This document shows, one piece after another, positions 1 through 7,678 of a stretch of DNA of 13,622 nucleotides (position 1 is the first letter of the stretch; every line of letters begins with the position of its first letter). This stretch comes from Chitinophagaceae bacterium (GTDB lineage: Bacteria > Bacteroidota > Bacteroidia > Chitinophagales > Chitinophagaceae), in NCBI GenBank assembly GCA_947481355.1, contig CANKGM010000032.1:1-13622 (forward strand), read 5' to 3'. The position numbers and the translations under genes were made by a program. The notes below the pieces were generated by a model. That model searched no databases. It was given only the letters and a program-made list of their open reading frames with translations, and had not been told where the DNA came from.

Positions 1-90
1 AACTTGTTGAATCAATATTATATCAATGCATTAGCCAACCCATCGATAGGTGGTATATATTATGTTGCCATAGGATATAACATCTATTAA
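1..90 (+). CDS. C-terminal end of an outer-membrane beta-barrel protein, probably a TonB-dependent receptor (partial)
   Basis: Frame 1 is open from the window edge to a TAA at 88-90 and encodes 29 residues. It begins NLLNQYY and ends in alternating aromatic and small residues, GGIYYVAIGYNIY. An 'N-L-(F/L)-N-..-Y' turn followed by a final amphipathic strand with a terminal aromatic residue is typical of the last strands of TonB-dependent receptors in Bacteroidetes. The terminal strand is the signal recognised by the outer-membrane assembly machinery. Only the tail is visible, so the substrate and exact family cannot be told. The FAS1 lipoprotein gene follows after 33 bp with no terminator or recognisable promoter between them, so the two are probably co-transcribed. 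Confidence 0.6.
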   Translation, partial: NLLNQYYINALANPSIGGIYYVAIGYNIY

Positions 91-123
91 TTGAAACTGA
101 ATCTAAACTCAAAACGATAGCAC

Positions 124-1182
124 ATGAAAAAAATATTTTCAACTCTCAAGATGGCATTGCCGATATCATTGTTTGTAATGGTATTCACTACCTCTTGTAA
201 TAAAGAACTTCCTCAACCAATACCAAATGAAGTTGTAGTGCCTACTGGCAGTACAATTGGGGATGTCCTCAATACAAATCCAGATTTTTCGATTCTAAAA
301 GCGGCAGTTATAAAATCTGGATTAATGGAAGCCGTTTCCAACAAATCAAATGTATTTACAGTATTTGCTCCAAATGATGAAGCCTTTATCCAATCCGGGA
401 TTCCATTGGTGGCTATAGAAAATCTGCCTGCGCCAGTAGTAGCAAGTATAATTCAGTATCATATTATACCAGGACAAAAGGTTACCTCTGCAGCAATTCC
501 AACAACTTTTCCTAATGTGCAGATGGTTACTTCTTTTGTAATTCCTGCTCCCAATACCAATCCATTGGTTCGATTCAGCAGTTTTCCTTCAAAAAGAGGT
601 TCACAACTATGGCTTAACAATATACCTGTAATAGCCTCAGATGTAGCTACTGCCAATGGTGTTATTCATGTTGTGGCTAGGGTAGTAGCACCACCATCAA
701 GAGTCCTCTTGGATACCATGGCTAGGGATGCAGACATGCAATACCTTGTTGCAGCTATCTTAACAGCTGATGCAGGTGTACCAGAAGGAAGTCGTTTTCA
801 AGATTATTTAGCAAACCCACTAGCTAACTTTACCATTTTTGCCCCATCTAATCAAGCTTTCATGAATCTATTGGCCTATAATAATTTGCCAGTGGATCCA
901 TCATCATTACAATACCTGGATAATCCAAAAGGAACTCTTGGTGCAATTATTGCTAACCATATTTTACTTAATAGAGCATTCGCCGCAAATTTACCAACCG
1001 ACGAAACAGTAATACCAAGTTTTCTAGCCGCTATTGCTCCCCCAGGAGTTGGCTTACTAACTGTCTCTAGCGCAGGTGTAAAAGGAGCTGGTAATCCAAC
1101 TATGTCAAATATTACAGCAATAGATCGACATGCTATTAATGGAGTATATCATGTAATTGATCAACTCTTATTGCCCCAATAA
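124..1182 (+). CDS. Lipoprotein with two fasciclin (FAS1) domains
   Basis: This 352-residue protein starts with a basic, hydrophobic signal peptide and a lipobox ending at Cys25 (TTSC), so it is predicted to be exported and lipid-anchored by Lgt. Two FAS1 repeats follow. Domain 1 covers about residues 44-190: FTVFAPNDEAF at 78-88, the YHIIPGQ H-box at 112-118, and NGVIHVVARV at 178-187. Domain 2 covers about 196-351: FTIFAPSNQAF at 236-246, NHILLNRAF at 278-286, and INGVYHVIDQLLLP at 338-351. FAS1 domains mediate adhesion or ligand binding in extracellular proteins and have no known catalytic activity. Bacteroidetes often encode such lipoproteins beside TonB receptors, which fits the upstream gene tail. 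The partner or ligand cannot be inferred. The start is the only ATG that gives the complete signal peptide. A strong hairpin terminator follows. Confidence 0.9.
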   Translation: MKKIFSTLKMALPISLFVMVFTTSCNKELPQPIPNEVVVPTGSTIGDVLNTNPDFSILKAAVIKSGLMEAVSNKSNVFTVFAPNDEAFIQSGIPLVAIENLPAPVVASIIQYHIIPGQKVTSAAIPTTFPNVQMVTSFVIPAPNTNPLVRFSSFPSKRGSQLWLNNIPVIASDVATANGVIHVVARVVAPPSRVLLDTMARDADMQYLVAAILTADAGVPEGSRFQDYLANPLANFTIFAPSNQAFMNLLAYNNLPVDPSSLQYLDNPKGTLGAIIANHILLNRAFAANLPTDETVIPSFLAAIAPPGVGLLTVSSAGVKGAGNPTMSNITAIDRHAINGVYHVIDQLLLPQ

Positions 1183-1202
1183 AATATTAAATGTTGAATA
1201 AT

Positions 1203-1235
1203 AAAAAAGGAGATCATGTTTTGATCTCCTTTTTT
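1203..1235. terminator. Bidirectional intrinsic terminator between the FAS1 gene and ychF
   Basis: Positions 1203-1216 and 1222-1235 form a perfect 14-bp inverted repeat: a run of A, then GGAGATCA, pairing with TGATCTCC and a run of T. The loop is the 5 nt TGTTT. The A-tract on one side and T-tract on the other give a U-tail whichever strand is transcribed. The hairpin lies 20 bp after the stop of the FAS1 gene and 19 bp after the stop of the oppositely oriented ychF, so it can serve both. Confidence 0.92.
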
Positions 1236-1254
1236 ATTGACGTTATGATTTGAA

Positions 1255-2355
1255 TTATACGGCAAACCTAAAATGCATGATATCTCCATCTTGCACTAAA
1301 TAATCTTTTCCTTGTACAGCCATTTTACCAGCTTCTTTACATGCTGATTCTGATCCTAATGCAACGAAATCAGAATAGCCTATCACTTCAGCTCTAATGA
1401 ATCCTTTTTCAAAATCTGTATGGATAACAGCGGCAGCTTGAGGAGCTAACATACCCTTAGTTATCGTCCAAGCCCTTACTTCCTGAACACCTGCTGTGAA
1501 ATAGGTGGCCAAATTCAAGATTTTATATGTTGATCTGATTAAACGAACAACTCCACTTTCAGATAAACCAAGGTCATCAAGAAACATTATTCGATCATCA
1601 TAACTTTCCATGACGGATATTTCACTTTCGATTTCAGCACTCACAAATAAGATCTCTGCTTGTTCGTGTTGAATAGCTTCCTTTACTTTATTGGTAAAGT
1701 CATTGCCCTTAACAACACTCTTTTCATCTACATTGCATACATAGATTACTGGTTTCATGGTAAGCAAAAACATATCAGCAATATGGGCTTCTAAATCTTC
1801 TTTGCTTACTTCAAAGGCTCTCGCATTTTTACCAGCTTCAAGATGTCCCTTTAATGCCTTCAGAATTTCAATTCCACGAAGCAATTCACGATCTCCAGTT
1901 TTTGCATTTTTTTCATTCTTAGATAACTTTTTATCTACACTCTCTAAGTCTTTTAATTGGAGTTCAGTATCAATAATCTCCTTATCACGAACGGGATTTA
2001 CATCGCCATCCACATGAATAACATTGTCATCTTCAAAACAGCGTAATACATGTATAATAGCATCAGTGCTTCGAATATTCCCCAAAAATTGATTGCCTAG
2101 GCCTTCACCTTTGCTAGCTCCCTTTACTAATCCGGCTATGTCAACAATTTCAACTGTAGTTGGTACTACACGTTGAGGTTTAACTAACTTCTCCAATTCG
2201 ATCAATCTATCATCAGGTACAGTAATCACTCCGATATTGGGTTCGATTGTACAAAATGGGAAATTAGCAGCTTGTGCTTTTGCATTGCTAAGTGCGTTAA
2301 ATAGGGTTGATTTTCCTACATTTGGTAAACCAACAATTCCAGCTTGTAATGCCAT
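1255..2355 (-). CDS. ychF: Ribosome-binding ATPase YchF (Obg/YchF family)
   Basis: A 366-residue protein of the usual YchF length (about 363). YchF (OLA1 in eukaryotes) is a cytoplasmic P-loop protein that binds ribosomes, prefers ATP to GTP and is linked to stress and redox responses. The P-loop GLPNVGKS lies at 9-16. The switch II region DIAGLVKG is at 72-79, followed by the glycine-rich ASKGEGLGNQF. The family's altered specificity motif NVDE, in place of the GTPase NKxD, is at 208-211. The C-terminal TGS domain occupies about 283-366. The reading frame is open 33 codons further upstream, but this start gives the canonical MALQAGIVGLPNVGKST N-terminus. It also lies about 20 bp downstream of a TATCTTTG promoter box, which a longer start would overlap. 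The gene is divergent from the SpmA-SpmB gene across 92 bp. Confidence 0.97.
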   Translation of the reverse strand: MALQAGIVGLPNVGKSTLFNALSNAKAQAANFPFCTIEPNIGVITVPDDRLIELEKLVKPQRVVPTTVEIVDIAGLVKGASKGEGLGNQFLGNIRSTDAIIHVLRCFEDDNVIHVDGDVNPVRDKEIIDTELQLKDLESVDKKLSKNEKNAKTGDRELLRGIEILKALKGHLEAGKNARAFEVSKEDLEAHIADMFLLTMKPVIYVCNVDEKSVVKGNDFTNKVKEAIQHEQAEILFVSAEIESEISVMESYDDRIMFLDDLGLSESGVVRLIRSTYKILNLATYFTAGVQEVRAWTITKGMLAPQAAAVIHTDFEKGFIRAEVIGYSDFVALGSESACKEAGKMAVQGKDYLVQDGDIMHFRFAV

Positions 2356-2375
2356 ATCTTGTTTTTTTTGCGCTG

Positions 2376-2383
2376 CAAAGATA
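2376..2383 (-). promoter_or_regulatory. Putative -7 promoter box of ychF
   Basis: On the minus strand this reads TATCTTTG, an exact match to the Bacteroidetes housekeeping -7 consensus TAnnTTTG. It ends 20 bp before the ychF ATG, which would give a short A-rich leader (GCAAAAAAAACAAG) without a Shine-Dalgarno. I see no clear TTG-type -33 element at the expected spacing, so the call rests on the -7 box and its position. For the divergent gene at 2448 I find no convincing promoter in the same 92-bp gap. Confidence 0.55.
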
Positions 2384-2447
2384 CTACGATTAGCTGTATT
2401 GGAAGATTGTTTGTGAACTTGATATATAAAATAGAATATTCTTTCGT

Positions 2448-3692
2448 ATGGCATTAAATTTTATTTGGTTCGGATTTTTTGTTTTGGCGTTTGTAATTGC
2501 CTTGTTTAAATGGATTGTTACAGGTGACGTTCTTATTTTTAAGACAATTACCGACGGGATATTTAAGTCGGCCGGAGATAGTGTAGACCTATCCTTTAAA
2601 CTAATTGGGGTCATGACCCTTTTCCTTGGATTCATGAATATTGGTGAAAAAGCAGGTGCTATTCGTTTTCTTTCTCGGATTGTTGGCCCTTTTTTTAGTC
2701 GACTTTTTCCAGAAGTCCCGCCGAAACATCCTGCCATGGGCCATATGATGATGAATTTTTCGGCCAATTTGCTCGGATTAGATAATGCTGCAACTCCATT
2801 TGGATTAAAAGCCATGGATAGTCTCCAAACATTAAATCCAAATAAAGAAACAGCAAGTAATGCGCAAATCATGTTTTTGGTGTTGCATGCATCCGGACTT
2901 ACACTCGTTCCAATAAGCATCATTGCCATGCGTGCTTCTGTTACCCCTCCAGCCTTAAATCCAACGGATATATTCATCCCATGCATGATTGCTACGTTTG
3001 CAGCAACCATAGCAGCGCTATCTATTGTTTCATACAGACAAAAAATTAACCTTTTTCAACCCGTTATGATAGGTTGGATACTGGGTATATCTATAGTTAT
3101 TGGACTCCTCATAGCCTACTTAAAAATTTTTCTAAATCAACAGGGGATAGAACAATTTTCAACGGTATTAAGCAATGGACTTATCCTATTAATTTTCTGT
3201 GTTTTTTTAGTTGGAGGCATTTATAAAAAAGTCAATGTTTTTGAATCATTCATAGAAGGTGCAAAAGGAGGCTTTGAAATTGCTATTAAAATAATTCCTT
3301 ACCTAGTTGCTATGTTGGTTGCAATTAGTGTCTTAAGAAGTTCAGGTGCATTTGAGATGATCACAAGTGGACTTGTAAAGCTTTTTTCCACTTTTGGATT
3401 TGATACGAATTTTGTTTCTGCTTTACCAACTGCAATGATGAAGCCACTGAGTGGAAGTGGAGCTAGAGCAATGATGATCGACACCATGAATACCTATGGT
3501 GCAGATTCTTTTGTTGGTCGTTTAGCTGGTATATTTCAAGGAAGTAGTGAAACGACATTTTATGTTATAGCCGTATATTTTGGATCTATTGGAATCAAGA
3601 ATACACGGTATGCTATTCCGAGTATGCTATTGGCAGATCTTGTTGGGATTTTAACAGCTATAGGAATTGCTTATTTGTTTTTTGGAGTTTAA
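2448..3692 (+). CDS. SpmA-SpmB fusion: spore maturation / nucleoside-recognition (Gate) domain membrane protein
   Basis: A 414-residue multi-pass inner-membrane protein joining two homologous halves that are separate in Firmicutes. The SpmA-like half (about 1-195) carries NLLGLDNAATPFG at 107-119, the signature of the Gate (nucleoside recognition) domain. The SpmB-like half (about 235-414) has LPTAMMKPLSGSGARAM at 326-342, GADSFVGR at 351-358, QGSSETTFYVIAVYFGS at 364-380 and GIKNTRY at 382-388, all close to the SpmB consensus. Hydrophobic segments occur throughout, for example 5-20, 52-65, 174-195, 207-225 and 244-258. In Bacillus, SpmA and SpmB contribute to spore core dehydration. Bacteroidetes do not sporulate, so the role here is unknown; transport of a small solute is a reasonable guess. 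It is the first gene of a compact run; the next starts 9 bp later. Confidence 0.88.
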   Translation: MALNFIWFGFFVLAFVIALFKWIVTGDVLIFKTITDGIFKSAGDSVDLSFKLIGVMTLFLGFMNIGEKAGAIRFLSRIVGPFFSRLFPEVPPKHPAMGHMMMNFSANLLGLDNAATPFGLKAMDSLQTLNPNKETASNAQIMFLVLHASGLTLVPISIIAMRASVTPPALNPTDIFIPCMIATFAATIAALSIVSYRQKINLFQPVMIGWILGISIVIGLLIAYLKIFLNQQGIEQFSTVLSNGLILLIFCVFLVGGIYKKVNVFESFIEGAKGGFEIAIKIIPYLVAMLVAISVLRSSGAFEMITSGLVKLFSTFGFDTNFVSALPTAMMKPLSGSGARAMMIDTMNTYGADSFVGRLAGIFQGSSETTFYVIAVYFGSIGIKNTRYAIPSMLLADLVGILTAIGIAYLFFGV

Positions 3693-3701
3693 CATACATA
3701 A

Positions 3702-4403
3702 ATGAACATCACTAGATTATTTTTCATCTTATTTTTATCTCAATATATTATTTCATGTGGATCAAATAAAAACAACCCAGAGAATAATTCATATATAGGT
3801 ATTAACGATGTTTCAGAAGGTGATACAATAAATATAACTCCATTACCACCCAATCTAAACGCGTGGATTAAATTTTATCATAATAAGGATACTGCTTTTC
3901 AATTAAAAAACTTTAAATCATCTGGTGTACTGCTTCATTTTAACGACATGAAATCAGTTGATTCTCTTGAAAAAACGAAAAGCCTTTTTTCAAACTTATT
4001 TTCTCTTTCACCTAACAAAAAAAAGTACATAGATTTTTTGTCATACGGGAACCGACTAGTAATAAAAGATTCACCTAGTGATATTAAAACTTCACAACTG
4101 TTTTTAGGGGAGGAAGCTGATCAACAGGTGGTACTAGGAGAAATTGGTGGAGGAAGAAAAGAGCTCATGTTTAATGGCCCTGCTCAAATGGTAGAATCAG
4201 CCGATTGGATAACAGAAAATCAATTTTTTATCACATTAATTAGTGAGGAAGAAAATAAACAAATCGCTGAAATATTTCTGTTTGATATCTCTACCCAAGA
4301 GTATGTAAATTACAGATTAGATCATCCATTCACCGCACCAGCTTCATTTAATGAAACATTCATTAAATATTGGCTTCAGGCTAAACAAATCAATATAGAA
4401 TAA
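3702..4403 (+). CDS. Putative lipoprotein of unknown function
   Basis: I do not recognise the family of this 233-residue protein. A short hydrophobic N-terminus ends in the lipobox IISC with Cys19, followed by an Asn/Ser-rich linker to about residue 35, as in lipoproteins. The rest has short beta-type stretches and no membrane segment. The stretch at 169-205 (DWITENQFFITLIS ... IFLFDISTQEYVNY) looks like one blade of a beta-propeller-like sheet, but too few repeats are present to call a propeller. The gene starts 9 bp after the SpmA-SpmB gene and ends 2 bp before folB, so it is almost certainly co-transcribed with both. No link to folate synthesis is visible in the protein. The signal peptide is the best-supported part of the call. 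Confidence 0.75.
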   Translation: MNITRLFFILFLSQYIISCGSNKNNPENNSYIGINDVSEGDTINITPLPPNLNAWIKFYHNKDTAFQLKNFKSSGVLLHFNDMKSVDSLEKTKSLFSNLFSLSPNKKKYIDFLSYGNRLVIKDSPSDIKTSQLFLGEEADQQVVLGEIGGGRKELMFNGPAQMVESADWITENQFFITLISEEENKQIAEIFLFDISTQEYVNYRLDHPFTAPASFNETFIKYWLQAKQINIE

Positions 4404-4405
4404 CA

Positions 4406-4759
4406 ATGAAAATATTTCTAAAAGATATTATACTGTATGGATATCATGGTATACATGAATTAGAAAGAAAAGTAGGTACTGAATTTATCCTAAATGTAAA
4501 TATGGAAATAGATATCCCAACGACCACTATTACACTTGATGATACTATTGACTATAGTGTTGTCTTTTCATTAATAAAAGAAGAATTTTCAATACCAACT
4601 ACTCTACTTGAGAACATAGCAATACGCATTTCCGAACGGGTTAAAGCTGTTTATCCGTTGATGAATGCAATACAAGTCAATATAATAAAAAATAATGCAC
4701 CCATTGAAGGGTTTCAAGGCCAAGTGGGAATAGAGTTTGAAAAAAAATACACGGTATGA
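4406..4759 (+). CDS. folB: Dihydroneopterin aldolase
   Basis: A 117-residue cytoplasmic enzyme of normal family length that converts 7,8-dihydroneopterin to 6-hydroxymethyl-7,8-dihydropterin plus glycolaldehyde, a step in tetrahydrofolate synthesis. The N-terminal FLKDIILYGYHG motif is at 4-15. By alignment with the S. aureus enzyme from memory, Glu20, Tyr50 (TIDYSVVF), Glu69 (LLENIAIRI) and Lys95 (IIKNNAPIEG) correspond to its Glu22, Tyr54, Glu74 and Lys100, so the catalytic and pterin-binding set looks intact. The gene lies 2 bp after the lipoprotein gene and shares an ATGA stop/start overlap with the next gene, suggesting translational coupling. No other folate gene is visible in the window. 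Confidence 0.95.
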   Translation: MKIFLKDIILYGYHGIHELERKVGTEFILNVNMEIDIPTTTITLDDTIDYSVVFSLIKEEFSIPTTLLENIAIRISERVKAVYPLMNAIQVNIIKNNAPIEGFQGQVGIEFEKKYTV

Positions 4760-5508
4760 TGCGTAGATTGTTTGTTACAGTCTTTATGTTTTTAATGGTC
4801 GGCAGTAGTCTTGGTCAGGATAACTCAATTTTTGCACAAGCCAAATTAGCGGATAAAAAATTAAAGACTGAGGAGTCATTAAAATTATATCAACAATATC
4901 TTATTGGAGATTCAACTAATATTGAAGTATTGGTTAGGTGTGCTGAGCTTACCCTTTATTTGGGTAATGCTCAAGCCAAAGAAGATGATAAACAACCTTT
5001 TTATAACACGGCATTCAACTTTGCCCATTCAGCATACAACATCGACTCATTGATAGCACCATCGAATTATATCATGGGACTTGTTCTAAGTGCCTTGATG
5101 AATTCCAGACCTATTAAAGAAAAACTAGTTGGCACCAAAGACATTTGGAATTTTGCAAACAAAGCTGTTCAGATTAACCCCAATGATCCTAAGTCCTTAC
5201 ATTTACTTGGAAAATGGCATGATGAGTTATCGTCATTGAACCCCGCAGCAAAAGCTGGCCTAAAAATATTTGGCAAGGATATTCCGAAAGCATCACTCAC
5301 GGATGCTATCGATTTATATGAAAAAGCCCGTACTTTTGACCCTGCTTTGATAGTTAACAATGTTGATCTTGCCATAGCGTATAAGAAAATTGGAAGAGCT
5401 GATTTATCTATTTCAATTTTAAACACAACAATTAAACTAGTACCAACTTCAATTGAGGAGCAATGGTATAAAAACAAAGCCAAAGAATTACTTGAGTCAA
5501 TGAAATAA
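4756..5508 (+). CDS. Secreted TPR protein, RMDN/FAM82-like
   Basis: This 250-residue protein has an N-terminal signal peptide, with probable cleavage after SLG at 18-20, so it is likely periplasmic. The rest is predicted alpha-helical with TPR-like repeats, clearest at about 133-145 (FANKAVQINPNDP), 182-197 (TDAIDLYEKARTFDPA) and 203-230. The segment HLLGKWHDELSSLNPAAK ... LKIFGKDIPKASLTDAI (149-185) resembles the RMDN (regulator of microtubule dynamics) / FAM82 TPR family, whose bacterial members are poorly characterised. That assignment is from memory of the family pattern and is tentative. The gene overlaps folB by 4 bases; ATG codons at 4756 and 4759 are both possible, differing by one Met. 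The M1 peptidase gene follows after 22 bp. Confidence 0.8.
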   Translation: MMRRLFVTVFMFLMVGSSLGQDNSIFAQAKLADKKLKTEESLKLYQQYLIGDSTNIEVLVRCAELTLYLGNAQAKEDDKQPFYNTAFNFAHSAYNIDSLIAPSNYIMGLVLSALMNSRPIKEKLVGTKDIWNFANKAVQINPNDPKSLHLLGKWHDELSSLNPAAKAGLKIFGKDIPKASLTDAIDLYEKARTFDPALIVNNVDLAIAYKKIGRADLSISILNTTIKLVPTSIEEQWYKNKAKELLESMK

Positions 5509-5530
5509 AGAACTTAATAATCAAATCATT

Positions 5531-7519
5531 ATGTTGAAACAAACACTTTCTATTCTTGCACTTTTTTTACTATTTATTACTTCTATCCAAGCTCAAGAGG
5601 TAAAACAAGTTGTTTCTAAATATGACCCTAATGAACTTTTTAATCCACTGTTTTATAAAGAACATGGTAATCAGCTCAGAACTGGAAGTGGTGAACCAGG
5701 TACTGCATATTGGCAAAATGCAGCAGATTATTCAATCGATGCAAAACTCGATGAGTCAACTAGTCAACTTTCTGCATCCGTCACGTTAACCTATACAAAC
5801 AATAGTCCTCAACAATTAGGTTTTCTTTGGTTTCAATTAGATCAAAATCTCTTCAATACTTCATCTCGTGGATTTGCGAAATTACCTGCGGTAGGAAATA
5901 GCCGATATGGTAATTCAAAAAATACCTTTGAGGGTGGATTTCATATCTCTTCCGTTAAGGTTATCAATACTGTTTCAGGAAAGTCAACCGAAACATCCAT
6001 AGAACCCTATATTACGGATACGAGAATGCGAATTGACCTCCCTAAAATATTAAAATCAGGTGGTGATAAAGTGAGTGTTCGAATTGAATATACCTTTATT
6101 ATGCCCGAATATGGAGCAGATCGCTCAGGAGTCTTAACTACACCTGATGGTAAAATATTTGCAGTTGCCCAATGGTATCCAAGAATTTGTGTATTCGACG
6201 ATGTTCAAGGATGGAACACATTACCGTATTTAGGGGCTAGTGAATTTTACCTTGAATATGGAAACTTTGATGTTAGTCTAACTGTACCTAATACACATAC
6301 CGTTGTTGCAAGTGGAGAATTACTTAATCCGTCTAATGTATTGACAACTAGTCAGTTAGCTAGCTATAAAAAAGCAATTTCAAGCGATACCACTGTGGTC
6401 ATTCGCTCAAAAGAGGATATCAAAAACCCTGCTAGCCACCTGAGTTCGCCTATGGTTACCTGGAAATATAAAATTTCAAATGCGAGAGACTTCGCATGGG
6501 CTTCTTCAGCGTCATTCATTTGGGATGCTGCCAAAATAAATCTTCCTTCTGGTAAAAAAGCCATTGCTCAATCTGTTTATCCAGCTATTGCCTCAGGAAA
6601 GGATGCATGGGGGAGAGCTACTGAATATACAAAAGCAAGTATCGAAAATTACTCTAAACGTTGGTTCGAATTTCCATATCCAGCTGCTAGTAACGTAGCT
6701 AGCAACGTTGGGGGAATGGAATATCCCGGTATCGTTTTTTGTGGCTCTAATGCAAAAAATGGTTCTTTATGGGGTGTGACTGATCATGAATTTGGACATA
6801 CTTGGTTCCCAATGATAGTAGGTAGTAATGAACGAAAGTATGGATGGATGGACGAAGGGTTCAACACATTTATCAATGGAATTGCTTCTCAAGATTTTAA
6901 TAATGGTGAATATGCACAAGGTGATATGGATGCTCATGCCATGGCAAAGTTTATGTATAGTGATAGGAGTGAAGCCATCCTGAAAACACCAGATGCATTG
7001 AAAGAATCGAACATCGGACTTTCATTATACTTAAAACCAGGTTTTTCCCTTGGATTACTCAGAAAGGAAATCGTAGGAGAGAAAATATTCGATGCAGCTT
7101 TTAAGAAATACATAAGAGATTGGGCATTTAAACATCCAACTCCGTGGGATTTCTTCAGAAGCATTGAAAACAGTGTTGGGGAAGATTTGGGGTGGTTTTG
7201 GAAAGGATTCTTTCTAGAGAATTGGAGACTAGATCAAGCGGTATCTAAGGTTGAATATCTTAATAACAATGCGCAAAATGGTGCGTTAGTTACAATAGAT
7301 AACCTTGAAAAAGCGGCTATGCCAGTTATACTAGAGTATGCCACTAAATCAGGCAAGAAAGGAATCATCAAATTGCCCGTTGAGATTTGGCAAAATACAT
7401 CCAGCTTTAAGGTGAGAATAGCATCAACTGAAGAACTTGAAACGGTTACACTCGACCCAAATAAAGTGTATCCTGATTTCAACGACGAAAACAATACCTG
7501 GAAAGCCCAAAAGAACTAG
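5531..7519 (+). CDS. Secreted M1-family zinc metallopeptidase (aminopeptidase)
   Basis: A 662-residue protein with a signal peptide probably cleaved after IQA (19-21), hence periplasmic or surface-exposed. An N-terminal beta-rich domain (about 60-345) precedes the catalytic domain. The zinc site is complete: HEFGH at 419-423 and the third ligand Glu442 in MDEGFNTF, giving HExxH-x18-E. GGMEYP at 394-399 stands where classic M1 enzymes have GAMEN and should bind the substrate amino terminus. Tyr500 in YLKPGFSLGLL matches the catalytic Tyr of M1 enzymes. A short beta-type C-terminal domain (about 570-650) ends the protein. M1 enzymes remove N-terminal residues from peptides; here the role is probably extracytoplasmic peptide use. 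Last gene of the presumed operon starting at 2448. No strong terminator follows. Confidence 0.93.
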   Translation: MLKQTLSILALFLLFITSIQAQEVKQVVSKYDPNELFNPLFYKEHGNQLRTGSGEPGTAYWQNAADYSIDAKLDESTSQLSASVTLTYTNNSPQQLGFLWFQLDQNLFNTSSRGFAKLPAVGNSRYGNSKNTFEGGFHISSVKVINTVSGKSTETSIEPYITDTRMRIDLPKILKSGGDKVSVRIEYTFIMPEYGADRSGVLTTPDGKIFAVAQWYPRICVFDDVQGWNTLPYLGASEFYLEYGNFDVSLTVPNTHTVVASGELLNPSNVLTTSQLASYKKAISSDTTVVIRSKEDIKNPASHLSSPMVTWKYKISNARDFAWASSASFIWDAAKINLPSGKKAIAQSVYPAIASGKDAWGRATEYTKASIENYSKRWFEFPYPAASNVASNVGGMEYPGIVFCGSNAKNGSLWGVTDHEFGHTWFPMIVGSNERKYGWMDEGFNTFINGIASQDFNNGEYAQGDMDAHAMAKFMYSDRSEAILKTPDALKESNIGLSLYLKPGFSLGLLRKEIVGEKIFDAAFKKYIRDWAFKHPTPWDFFRSIENSVGEDLGWFWKGFFLENWRLDQAVSKVEYLNNNAQNGALVTIDNLEKAAMPVILEYATKSGKKGIIKLPVEIWQNTSSFKVRIASTEELETVTLDPNKVYPDFNDENNTWKAQKN

Positions 7520-7540
7520 AAAAGGTAAAAACTAGTCATT

Positions 7541-7574
7541 TTTGATGAAAATCTAAATTTTTACCCTAATTTTG
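7541..7574 (+). promoter_or_regulatory. Promoter of rpmI-rplT
   Basis: TTTG at 7541-7544 and TAATTTTG at 7567-7574 match the Bacteroidetes -33 (TTTG) and -7 (TAnnTTTG) elements with a 22-bp spacer. Transcription would start near 7580, leaving a leader of about 100 nt before rpmI. The promoter lies just after the M1 peptidase stop codon, so the ribosomal genes need not depend on the upstream operon. Confidence 0.65.
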
Positions 7575-7580
7575 CCATCC

Positions 7581-7678
7581 GTTTTAATCTGCAAAGAATT
7601 AAAACCTATTCCCAAATGGTCCCACAAGTTCTTCGTCTGTTCGAAGACACCAGCAGGGGTAACATAAAATCAAATGTA
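7581..7678 (+). promoter_or_regulatory. Structured mRNA leader of rpmI-rplT, candidate ribosomal-protein autoregulatory element
   Basis: Two hairpins are readable. The first pairs 7581-7588 (GTTTTAAT) with 7598-7605 (ATTAAAAC) over a 9-nt loop, right where the transcript should begin. The second pairs TCTTCG (7630-7635) with CGAAGA (7642-7647) over a 6-nt loop. It can extend by G7628-C7648 with a bulged T7629, and by an outer TGGT/ACCA helix (7617-7620 with 7649-7652) that leaves CCCACAA in an asymmetric bulge. GGGG at 7656-7659 could pair with the CCC of that bulge as a pseudoknot. L20 represses rpmI-rplT through structured leaders in E. coli and Bacillus. A similar role here is inference. 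Confidence 0.45.

Noticed and set aside
1725..1734. YchF lacks the GTPase NKxD motif
   Set aside because: The NVDE-type replacement is a normal family trait linked to ATP preference, not a defect.
2384..2447. Promoter for the SpmA-SpmB operon (TTTG at 2410-2413 with TAGAATAT at 2432)
   Set aside because: The -7 candidate matches the consensus poorly, so I did not annotate it even though the operon must have a promoter nearby.
2356..2454. In-frame 33-codon extension at the N-terminus of ychF
   Set aside because: It would displace the canonical MALQAGIVGLPNVGKST start, overlap the TATCTTTG promoter box and run into the divergent gene.
6687..6712. Short imperfect direct repeat in the M1 peptidase gene encoding SNVASNV
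   Set aside because: It is only two short units just before the GGMEYP motif, within a normal coding region; there is no sign of a mobile or regulatory element.
7515..7545. Possible terminator after the M1 peptidase gene (ACTAG ... CTAGT, then T5)
   Set aside because: The stem is only 5 bp, AT-rich, with a 12-nt loop; it is too weak to call.
7616..7678. In-frame 21-codon extension upstream of rpmI
   Set aside because: The universal bL35 start is MPKVKTHS at 7679. The extra codons coincide with the leader hairpin and have no family support, though a translated leader cannot be excluded.
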